In this document: in pieces, positions 1 to 6,174 of the stretch | How positions within the stretch are numbered: the first letter of the stretch is position 1 | Layout of the letters: each line of letters begins with the position of its first letter | Source: Pasteurellaceae bacterium | Lineage (GTDB): Bacteria > Pseudomonadota > Gammaproteobacteria > Enterobacterales > Pasteurellaceae | Assembly (NCBI GenBank): GCA_900756875.1 | Contig: CAAELW010000138.1 | Location: 1-10,408, forward strand | Direction of reading: 5' to 3' | Length of the DNA stretch: 10,408 bases | The notes under the pieces: generated by a model | What the model saw: only the letters and a program-made list of their open reading frames with translations | Database searches by the model: none | Told to the model about the DNA's origin: nothing | Program-made: the position numbers and the translations under genes

Positions 1-2970
1 TGCTGAAGAATCTGCCGATGAAGCTGAAGAGCTTGCTGCAGTCGCTGAAGAATCTGCTGATGATGCAGAAGAGCTTGCTGCAGTCGCAGAAGAATCTGCC
101 GATGAAGCTGAAGAGCTTGCTGCAGTCGCTGAAGAATCTGCTGCTGATGCAGAAGAACTTGCTGCGGTTGCTGAAGAATCTGCCGATGAAGCTGAAGAGC
201 TTGCTGCTGTCGCAGATGATTGTGCAGAAGATGCACTATTTGATGCGGCTGTAGCAGAGCTTACAGCTGCAGATGCCGCACTTTCAATTTTATCTAAGTT
301 GTTATTAACCACTTCCGCAGCTGATGTTGCCGCTGAAGCTGCTGCTTTCGCTGTTTCGTTTGTTTTATCTAATTGCGAGGTTACTGCATAAAGTTGTGAA
401 CCATTGATCGCTTCTGTTGAAGTCGCGGAAATATTACCCGCTGCAACATTGATCAATTTACGCTCATCGTCTGCAGCACCGACGCTTACGAAGCTACCAA
501 CACCTGAAACTGTTCCTTTGAAGCCACTATAAGTTAGATTACCCACTGTTGCAGAAGTTACATTTGCAATTGGGTGAGAGCCAGTTGTAGTTGAATGATT
601 ACCTAATACCACTGCTTCATCTAAACCAGCAGCGATATTTAAATTATTACCCAATACGGTTGTACCGTTTGATGCAATAGTATTCCCGTGTCCAATAATC
701 GTGTTATTTTTAACGCCATCTTTTACGTTATTTGCAACACCTACAGCAATAGTATTTTGAGTATTATTACCAACAAGGTTATATACCCCTAATGCGGTGC
801 CATTATTCACATTTTCGCCAACCCAAGTGCGAGCACCAACTGATGTACCATTTGTTGTGCTGTTATCCACACCAGCGTAATGACCTAATGCTGTGCCATC
901 ATTCGTATTTGGACGCACATAACTTCTTGAACCTAAAACGGTTGCATTCACAGAATCTTTACCTGCAGCAGAGAATTGACCAACAACAGTCGCATTTTGG
1001 GCACCAGCTTGAACTTCTGAGTTAGAACCTAATAGAGTTGCATTAGTACTACCCGCTTTTATGCTTGAGTTTTTACCAATGACTGTTGCATTTGCTGCAT
1101 CTGTATAAACAGCACTACCAGAACCAATTACAATTGCATCTTCAGATGCTGCTGAAGATTTATATCCCATCACAACAGCACCAGCTGCAGCTGTTGTTGT
1201 AGTAGCATTTACACCTGCAGTAATAGAATTTCTGCCTTGTGCCCCACCAGCTAAACCAACTTTATCATTGTTAGTTGTTTTAGCTGCATCAGAAGACGCA
1301 TTATTAGAACCATTATTCACATGGAAATAGTTAGTTGTATTTAATGCCTGATTTGCTGCATCTAATGCTGTGTTAGCAGTTGTGTTAGCTACGTTAGCAG
1401 TTGTGTTAGCCGCATTAGCAGTTGTATTGGCCGCATTAGCAGTTGTATTAGCTGTATTAGCAGTTGTATTGGCCGCATTAGCAGTTGTATTAGCTGTATT
1501 AGCAGTTGTATTAGCTGCAGTTGCTGTGCTTAATGCAGTGCTAATATTAGCTTTTGCTGAACGAGACAGATCGTAAACTACATCACCAGTGTTAGAAACA
1601 GTTGCAACAGTTTCTGTTCCATCTTTAAAGTTAAGCTTATTATCATTGTTAATACGTGCTTTTGATGTACCATTTTCTGCAGCATTAAAGCCCACATTAG
1701 TCATTACTGCATAAAGTTGGCTACCATTGACAGCATCTGTAGAAGTATTACTTAGACGACCTGCACCTACGTTTTGGATTTGGCGCTGTCTTTGTTCTGT
1801 ACCAACAGAAACTGCCCCTTCAAAACCACTTGTTCCTGCAAAAGTAACTTGTTTATTATTAAATGTTGCTTTTTGAGCTGTTAAATCATCAAATTTATTT
1901 TCTTTTGCTTCTGACATTGCCCCTAACGCGATACTATTCTTAGCTCCTGCTTTTGACAATGCACCTAGTGCAACAGCATACTCTGCATCGGCTTTAGAAG
2001 CCATACCAAACGCAGCACCCGCAGTAGCAGTAACATTAGCTCTAGAACCTAAAGCGGTACCTGAAGCACCACTCACAAAAGTATCTTTTCCTAGTGCTGT
2101 GCCATCATTATCAGCAGTAACATTAGAGCCAGATCCAATAGCAATATTATTTCCAGATACTGCTTTGGTTTCTCTTCCTAAAGCAATTGAGTCAATACCT
2201 GCCTTAGCATTGAATCCTTGTGCAATACCTGCTTGATCACTAGTTGCATTGAGACCAATTGCAATTGAATAATTACCAGTAGCATTAGCATTTGCACCCG
2301 TTGCAATATTTCCAGTTCCAGTCGAAGTTACATTCGTACCAATCGCGATAGAACCAACTCCACTTGCAGTTGTGGTATTAGGACCAGCAGAAATAGCAAT
2401 TGTACTTTGATTGGAGGCCATTGCATTAGCACCTAAAGCGGTTGCAGAACTACCTGTCGCATTAGCATTATGCCCCACAGCCGTAGCACTAACAGTAGCA
2501 GCTCTAGAATCAGCTCCCATAGCGAGCGCATAATCTGATATTGCTTTAGCATCTGAACCAACAGCTACCGATTTAGTCCCTGTTGCCTTTGTGGCAATAC
2601 CGTAGGCAGAGCTATTTGAACCTGTTCCTTCAGAAAAACGTCCAATAGCCACTCCACCGTTATTTGCCTTAGATGTATGTCCAATAGCAATAGCACCAGT
2701 ACCATCAGCCGTACCACCACCTGCAGCAACTAAAAAGTTACCTGTATGACCATTAAATTGAGTCATAGTAGAAGTGATCGCACTAGCCTGTCCTGCAACA
2801 CCTAATGTTGCCAATGCAACAGCGCTTAATTTAAATAATTTACTGACTCGACCTACAACTGTCGGCACTGAAACATCAGAAGATGATTTTACTTGCCCTT
2901 TTGCTAATTCGGACGTCACCACCAACGACTGAGTAGTACGATTCCAAATCACTTTAAAAATCTTATTCAT
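1..2970 (-). CDS. Trimeric autotransporter adhesin (YadA/Hia-like), 3' end outside the window
   Basis: This frame is open for 990 codons, from the ATG at 2970-2968 to the left edge. It encodes the N-terminal part of a surface adhesin expected to trimerise and be anchored by a C-terminal YadA-type beta-barrel, which is not in view. Residues 1-64 are an extended signal peptide: MNKIFKVIWN start, hydrophobic core near 46-60, probable cleavage after GQASA. Residues about 66-386 are a first head of repeated A(I/V)G-type motifs, closed by a neck at 387-422 ending NGSQLYAV. Heptad repeats lie at 486-534. A second, Asn-rich head covers about 560-827, with a second neck at 828-863. A Ser/Ala-rich coiled-coil stalk runs from 864 to the edge. 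AAGGAG at 2988-2983 is the ribosome binding site, 12 bases from the ATG. The architecture is certain, but the ligand cannot be inferred. No uptake signal occurs in this gene portion. Confidence 0.93.
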   Translation of the reverse strand, partial: MNKIFKVIWNRTTQSLVVTSELAKGQVKSSSDVSVPTVVGRVSKLFKLSAVALATLGVAGQASAITSTMTQFNGHTGNFLVAAGGGTADGTGAIAIGHTSKANNGGVAIGRFSEGTGSNSSAYGIATKATGTKSVAVGSDAKAISDYALAMGADSRAATVSATAVGHNANATGSSATALGANAMASNQSTIAISAGPNTTTASGVGSIAIGTNVTSTGTGNIATGANANATGNYSIAIGLNATSDQAGIAQGFNAKAGIDSIALGRETKAVSGNNIAIGSGSNVTADNDGTALGKDTFVSGASGTALGSRANVTATAGAAFGMASKADAEYAVALGALSKAGAKNSIALGAMSEAKENKFDDLTAQKATFNNKQVTFAGTSGFEGAVSVGTEQRQRQIQNVGAGRLSNTSTDAVNGSQLYAVMTNVGFNAAENGTSKARINNDNKLNFKDGTETVATVSNTGDVVYDLSRSAKANISTALSTATAANTTANTANTTANAANTTANTANTTANAANTTANAANTTANVANTTANTALDAANQALNTTNYFHVNNGSNNASSDAAKTTNNDKVGLAGGAQGRNSITAGVNATTTTAAAGAVVMGYKSSAASEDAIVIGSGSAVYTDAANATVIGKNSSIKAGSTNATLLGSNSEVQAGAQNATVVGQFSAAGKDSVNATVLGSRSYVRPNTNDGTALGHYAGVDNSTTNGTSVGARTWVGENVNNGTALGVYNLVGNNTQNTIAVGVANNVKDGVKNNTIIGHGNTIASNGTTVLGNNLNIAAGLDEAVVLGNHSTTTGSHPIANVTSATVGNLTYSGFKGTVSGVGSFVSVGAADDERKLINVAAGNISATSTEAINGSQLYAVTSQLDKTNETAKAAASAATSAAEVVNNNLDKIESAASAAVSSATAASNSASSAQSSATAASSSASSADSSATAASSSASAADSSATAASSSASSADSSATAASSSASSADSSATAASSSASSADSSA
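2..211 (-). repeat. Tandem 42-bp repeats encoding Ser/Ala double heptads, continuing past the left edge
   Basis: Five 42-bp units start at 2, 44, 86, 128 and 170, and the array probably continues beyond position 1. Each encodes 14 residues of the type SSATAASSSASSAD, with Ala at positions 3, 6, 10 and 13, which is a 3-4-3-4 heptad spacing. Units 1, 3 and 5 share one sequence variant and units 2 and 4 a second, so there is an 84-bp higher-order period. The array lies wholly inside the adhesin frame and stays in frame. Confidence 0.92.
1369..1515 (-). repeat. Seven tandem 21-bp repeats encoding ANTTANx heptads in the adhesin stalk
   Basis: Seven consecutive 21-bp units encode A-N-T-T-A-N-x, with x = T, A, T, A, A, V, T (residues 486-534). 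Degenerate heptads flank them (ALSTATA before; ALDAANQ and ALNTTNY after). Ala recurs at alternating spacings of 4 and 3, the a/d pattern of a left-handed coiled coil. Each unit also holds one N-T-T sequon. The units are nearly identical at DNA level and in frame, so gain or loss of a unit would change stalk length without a frameshift. Confidence 0.92.
2779..2970 (-). other. Extended signal peptide (ESPR type) of the adhesin
   Basis: The first 64 residues begin MNKIFKVIWNRTTQSLVVTS, the extended signal peptide region seen in many large type V secreted proteins of Gram-negative bacteria. A hydrophilic linker follows, then a conventional positive and hydrophobic segment (KLFKLSAVALATLGVAG) and an A-S-A cleavage site. 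The extension is thought to slow inner-membrane translocation so that large passengers stay export-competent. The exact cleavage position is a prediction by eye. Confidence 0.88.
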
Positions 2971-3003
2971 AAAAAAATAAAACTCCTTTGCATAAATTTA
3001 ACT

Positions 3004-3031
3004 ATTATAAAACTATGATCCTGCCTCAAAA
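3004..3031 (-). promoter_or_regulatory. Possible adhesin promoter
   Basis: On the minus strand a perfect TATAAT lies at 3009-3004. Sixteen bases upstream, at 3031-3026, is TTTTGA, a weak -35 match. The -10 lies 34 bases before the ATG, giving a short leader that includes the AAGGAG ribosome binding site. The -10 is convincing and the -35 is not. Confidence 0.5.
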
Positions 3032-3305
3032 CGCCCAAGCAAAAACCAATCCCCATTATCTAACACACGCTTAATAAAATCTAGGCATTTTCAATATAAT
3101 TTTTGTAAAAGTATGTAAATAAATTATCTTAAAAAAAACAAACACATATTTCTTTTATTTTTATACTCAGAAACTATAACAAAACCCCACTCTCTGCTTT
3201 GGTAAATTTCATAACAAACTCTTATAAGTTCTAACATAAGGACGTAGTGGGTAAACTAATACAACATTGAAAGGTAGTCTTTGAACTATGTACTTTATTA
3301 CGCTA

Positions 3306-3314
3306 AAGTGCGGT
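3306..3314 (+). repeat. DNA uptake signal sequence
   Basis: Exact AAGTGCGGT core, with the common extra A on the left and T-rich sequence further downstream. It lies just upstream of the emrA promoter. Confidence 0.9.
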
Positions 3315-3319
3315 CATTC

Positions 3320-3348
3320 TTGAAATAATTTTAATTCACGTTCATAAT
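3320..3348 (+). promoter_or_regulatory. emrAB promoter
   Basis: TTGAAA (3320-3325), a 17-base spacer and CATAAT (3343-3348) give a near-consensus sigma-70 promoter, with five of six matches in each hexamer. Transcription would start near 3355, giving a leader of about 60 bases. The -10 lies inside a palindrome, so binding there would block RNA polymerase. Confidence 0.68.
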
Positions 3349-3362
3349 GAACAAACATTCAT
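3340..3362. promoter_or_regulatory. Candidate repressor operator over the emrAB -10 element
   Basis: GTTCATAATGAAC (3340-3352) has two 6-base arms around a single A. A further TTCAT at 3358-3362 forms a second inverted pair with ATGAA at 3347-3351. The three alternating half-sites cover the -10 and the predicted start, a usual place for TetR- or MarR-type repressors of drug pumps. No regulator gene lies in the window, so the binding protein is unknown. Confidence 0.5.
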
Positions 3363-3371
3363 ATTTTATAG

Positions 3372-3392
3372 GCTGAAGCCTTTTACTTCAGC
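3372..3392 (+). promoter_or_regulatory. Leader hairpin of emrA, possible attenuator
   Basis: GCTGAAG (3372-3378) and CTTCAGC (3386-3392) form a perfect 7-bp stem with a 7-base loop, followed by ATTTTCTC. It lies in the predicted 5' leader, 10 bases before the ribosome binding site. The U-tract is short and interrupted, so it could be a weak terminator, an mRNA stabiliser or chance. Confidence 0.4.
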
Positions 3393-3414
3393 ATTTTCTC
3401 ATAAGGCTCGCATT

Positions 3415-4584
3415 ATGTCCGATCAACAAACAGATACACAAACGTCCTCAAATAATAAATCTCAACAACGTAAAAAAGGGCTTTCCATTTTTATTCTTTT
3501 GCTTCTTCTGATTGCAATCGGTTCTGCGGCTTATTGGTTTTTCTTTATTAAAGGCTTTGAAGAAACCGAAGATGCCTATGTCAGCGGCAATCAGGTAATG
3601 GTCTCATCACAAGTCGCGGGAAATATTGCGAAAATTAATGTTGATAATATGGATCCCGTACAGGCGGGCGACGTGTTATTAGAACTGGACGATACCAACG
3701 CCAAATTAAGTTTTGAGCAAGCTAAAAGCAATTTAGCCAATGCGGTTCGCCAAGTTTCTCAACTGAATTACACGGTAAAACAATTGAAATCCGCCGTTCG
3801 TGCGAATGAAATTACCCTTGCTCAAGCACAAGGAAACTTGAACCGTCGCGTTCAATTAGTCAAAGATGGGGCGATCGATAAAGAATCGTTCCAACACGCG
3901 AAAGAAGCGGTTGAACTCGCCAAAGCAAACTTAACAACTTCACAAAACCAACTTGAGGCCAATCAAGCCTTATTGTTAGACGGCCCTTTAAGTGAACAGC
4001 CGCAAATTCAAAGTGCAGTCAGTAATTTGAAACAAGCTTGGTTGAATTTAGAACGCACGAAAATCCGTAGCCCAATTAAAGGCTATGTGGCTCGTCGCAA
4101 TGCGCAAGTAGGACAAGCGGTGTCTGTTGGTGGCGCTTTAATGGCAGTCGTAACCACGGATCAAATGTGGTTAGACGCCAACTTCAAAGAAACACAATTA
4201 ACCCATATGCGAATTGGTCAGCCGGTTAAAATTCACTTCGATCTCTACGGAAAAGATAAAACTTTTGATGGTAAAGTGGTGGGAATCGAAATGGGTACGG
4301 GCAGTGCATTCTCATTATTGCCTACTCAAAATGCGACCGGTAACTGGATCAAAGTGGTGCAACGTGTGCCTGTGCGTATTCAATTAGATCCGCAACAGCT
4401 GACTGAAAACCCATTACGCATTGGGCTTTCTGCCACCGTGAAAGTGGATGTGAGTGATAGCCAAGGCGAAACCTTGCGCAACCAAGCACCAACCACAACG
4501 CTTTATTCCACCAATGTGTTGCAATATGATGAAAGTGCGGTCAATAATTTGATCGAATCCATTATTCGCGACAATAGCTATTAG
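3415..4584 (+). CDS. emrA: EmrA-type membrane fusion protein of a multidrug efflux pump
   Basis: This 389-residue protein, close to the size of E. coli EmrA, is the periplasmic adaptor linking the inner-membrane transporter EmrB to an outer-membrane TolC-type channel encoded elsewhere. A short cytoplasmic Lys/Gln-rich tail precedes a single membrane anchor at about 24-45. A lipoyl-like half-domain follows at about 51-93 (TEDAYVSGNQ, then AGDVLLELDD). A long alpha-helical hairpin spans about 95-205, and the second lipoyl half is marked by RSPIKGYVARRNAQVGQAVS. The beta-barrel region carries the EmrA-typical stretch GSAFSLLPTQNATGNWIKVV. AAGG at 3403-3406, 8 bases before the ATG, supports the start. 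The stop lies 8 bases before emrB, so the two form an operon. Family and role are secure; the exported compounds cannot be read from sequence. Confidence 0.95.
   Translation: MSDQQTDTQTSSNNKSQQRKKGLSIFILLLLLIAIGSAAYWFFFIKGFEETEDAYVSGNQVMVSSQVAGNIAKINVDNMDPVQAGDVLLELDDTNAKLSFEQAKSNLANAVRQVSQLNYTVKQLKSAVRANEITLAQAQGNLNRRVQLVKDGAIDKESFQHAKEAVELAKANLTTSQNQLEANQALLLDGPLSEQPQIQSAVSNLKQAWLNLERTKIRSPIKGYVARRNAQVGQAVSVGGALMAVVTTDQMWLDANFKETQLTHMRIGQPVKIHFDLYGKDKTFDGKVVGIEMGTGSAFSLLPTQNATGNWIKVVQRVPVRIQLDPQQLTENPLRIGLSATVKVDVSDSQGETLRNQAPTTTLYSTNVLQYDESAVNNLIESIIRDNSY
4533..4541 (+). repeat. DNA uptake signal sequence inside emrA
   Basis: Exact AAGTGCGGT core in the last codons of emrA, where it encodes part of the poorly constrained C-terminal tail. 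Confidence 0.9.
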
Positions 4585-4592
4585 GTTTCACG

Positions 4593-6119
4593 ATGTCGCA
4601 ATCTCATTTTACGCCGGTACAAGGCGGTGCACTGGTTATTCTCACGTTAGCGCTCTCACTTGCCACTTTTATGCAGGTGTTGGATTCCACCATCGCTAAC
4701 GTTGCCATTCCGACTATTGCAGGTGATTTAGGGGCTTCATCCAGCCAAGGCACATGGGTCATCACTTCGTTCGGTGTGGCCAATGCGATCTCAATTCCTA
4801 TCACCGGTTGGCTGGCAAAACGCTTCGGTGAAGTGCGGTTATTTTTAATCTCAACCTTACTTTTCGTCCTTGCCTCTTGGCTTTGTGGCATTTCACACAG
4901 TTTGGAAATGTTGATTATTTGCCGCGTCATCCAAGGTGCGGTTGCCGGTCCAATCATCCCTCTTTCGCAAAGTTTACTACTCAATAATTATCCGCCTAAA
5001 AAACGCGGCATGGCACTGGCATTTTGGTCAATGACTGTGGTGGTTGCCCCTATCTTCGGGCCCATTTTAGGCGGCTGGATCAGCGATAACATTCATTGGG
5101 GTTGGATCTTTTTCATCAATGTTCCTATTGGATTATCCGTTGTCTTAATGAGTTGGAAGATTCTAGGTAATCGAGAAAGCCAAATTTCTCATCAGCCTAT
5201 TGATACCGTTGGGCTTGTTTTATTAGTTCTAGGTGTAGGCTGCTTGCAATTAATGCTGGACCAAGGAAGAGAGCAAGATTGGTTTAATTCAACGGAGATT
5301 GTTGTTCTCACCGTGATTGCTGTTGTGTGTTTGATCGCGCTCACTATTTGGGAACTGACGGATGACAATCCCGTTGTAGATATTTCACTTTTCAAATCAC
5401 GCAACTTTAGTGTAGGCTGCCTTTCAACCAGTCTTGCCTTTTTGGTGTATTTAGGGTCGGTTGTACTTATCCCACTTCTACTCCAACAAGTCTACGGCTA
5501 CACCGCGACTTGGGCTGGGCTTGCAGCCGCCCCAGTGGGATTATTCCCAATTTTACTTTCACCAATCATCGGTAAATTAGGGCATAAAATTGATATGCGA
5601 ATTTTAGTCACAATCAGCTTTATGGTTTATGCCCTGACCTTTTATTGGCGAGCTGTAACCTTTGAGCCTGGCATGACCTTTGCTGATGTTGCATTGCCAC
5701 AATTTGTGCAAGGTTTAGCGGTTGCTTGCTTCTTTATGCCACTGACAACCATCACACTTTCTGGTTTACCACCCGAAAAAATGGCTTCAGCATCGAGCTT
5801 ATTTAATTTCCTTCGAACCCTTGCCGGATCAGTGGGAACATCCCTCACGACATTTATGTGGTATAACCGCGAAGCCGTGCATCATACTCAACTCACGGAA
5901 GCGATTAACCCATATAATCCGATTTCTCAACAGTTCTTCCAAACGATGGCAAGTTTTGGTTTAAACGAACAACAAACGGCATCATATCTCGCCAGACAAA
6001 TCACTGCTCAGGGCTTTATTATTGGCGCTAATGAAATTTTCTGGTTATCGGCTATCACATTCTTGGCATTATTTATTATCGTCTGGTTCGCCAAACCACC
6101 TTTTGGAAATCGCCATTAA
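4593..6119 (+). CDS. emrB: EmrB-type multidrug transporter (major facilitator, DHA2 family)
   Basis: This 508-residue inner-membrane protein is a proton-driven drug exporter predicted to have 14 membrane helices, and it works with EmrA and a TolC-type channel. Family motifs are visible. Helix 1 has LDSTIANVAIPTIAGDL with Asp31. Motif A is near 71-82 (TGWLAKRFGEVR). RVIQGAVAGP at 111-120 corresponds to motif B. The motif C region, GPILGG at 156-161, is typical of antiporters, followed by WGWIFFINVPIG. Length matches E. coli EmrB (about 512). It starts 8 bases after emrA, and the sequence before its ATG has only a weak TTAGG, so coupled translation with emrA is likely. A strong hairpin terminator follows 16 bases after the stop. 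The promoter and probable operator are upstream of emrA. Confidence 0.95.
   Translation: MSQSHFTPVQGGALVILTLALSLATFMQVLDSTIANVAIPTIAGDLGASSSQGTWVITSFGVANAISIPITGWLAKRFGEVRLFLISTLLFVLASWLCGISHSLEMLIICRVIQGAVAGPIIPLSQSLLLNNYPPKKRGMALAFWSMTVVVAPIFGPILGGWISDNIHWGWIFFINVPIGLSVVLMSWKILGNRESQISHQPIDTVGLVLLVLGVGCLQLMLDQGREQDWFNSTEIVVLTVIAVVCLIALTIWELTDDNPVVDISLFKSRNFSVGCLSTSLAFLVYLGSVVLIPLLLQQVYGYTATWAGLAAAPVGLFPILLSPIIGKLGHKIDMRILVTISFMVYALTFYWRAVTFEPGMTFADVALPQFVQGLAVACFFMPLTTITLSGLPPEKMASASSLFNFLRTLAGSVGTSLTTFMWYNREAVHHTQLTEAINPYNPISQQFFQTMASFGLNEQQTASYLARQITAQGFIIGANEIFWLSAITFLALFIIVWFAKPPFGNRH
4831..4839 (+). repeat. DNA uptake signal sequence inside emrB
   Basis: Exact AAGTGCGGT core followed by TATTTTT, the T-rich extension often seen after this signal. 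It encodes part of motif A (E-V-R), so it fits a conserved protein segment. Confidence 0.9.
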
Positions 6120-6135
6120 AAAATCTCAAAAAAAT

Positions 6136-6174
6136 AACCGCACTTTGATGATGCCCAAAGTGCGGTTGGTTTTT
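6136..6174. terminator. Bidirectional terminator built from two inverted uptake signals (emrB / uvrA)
   Basis: AACCGCACTTTG (6136-6147) and CAAAGTGCGGTT (6156-6167) form a perfect 12-bp stem with an 8-base loop. T5 follows at 6170-6174 for emrB transcripts. For uvrA transcripts reading the other way, the A7 run at 6128-6134 supplies the U-tract. Each arm contains an uptake signal core, ACCGCACTT at 6137-6145 and AAGTGCGGT at 6158-6166. Using inverted uptake signals as terminators is well known in Pasteurellaceae. Confidence 0.93.

Larger units (their letters stand above)
2971..3414. other. Divergent 444-bp intergenic region between adhesin and emrA
   Basis: No convincing gene is present. The stretch 3080-3180 is very AT-rich, with an A8 run at 3131-3138. 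The left end holds the adhesin ribosome binding site and a possible promoter. The right end holds a strong emrA promoter, a palindrome, a leader hairpin and an uptake signal. A second, weaker plus-strand promoter possibility is TTGAAC (3281-3286), a 17-base gap, then TAAAGT (3304-3309). Between about 3140 and 3280 I see nothing I can name. Confidence 0.7.

Noticed and set aside
2..211. CRISPR-like array
   Set aside because: The units abut with no unique spacers, keep reading frame and encode coiled-coil heptads.
18..254. Plus-strand open frame rich in Leu, Lys and Ser
   Set aside because: It is the antisense reading of the 42-bp repeat array in the adhesin; the repeated Lys-Ser-Leu-Leu pattern follows from the repeat DNA, and there is no ribosome binding site.
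1370..1576. Plus-strand hydrophobic Val/Leu/Ala repeat frame resembling a membrane peptide
   Set aside because: It is the complement of the 21-bp repeats encoding ANTTANx. The minus frame continues for 990 codons with a signal peptide and head domains, so the plus frame is a shadow.
3131..3138. A8 tract as a phase-variation switch
   Set aside because: It lies more than 160 bases from the adhesin start and upstream of its likely promoter, so slippage has no clear effect.
3186..3251. Inverted CCCACT (3186-3191) and AGTGGG (3246-3251)
   Set aside because: Only 6 bp of pairing across a 54-base loop, which is expected by chance.
4604..4984. Minus-strand open frame of 126 codons within emrB
   Set aside because: It is fully inside the well-supported emrB frame, has no recognisable domain, and the plus frame carries the transporter motifs.
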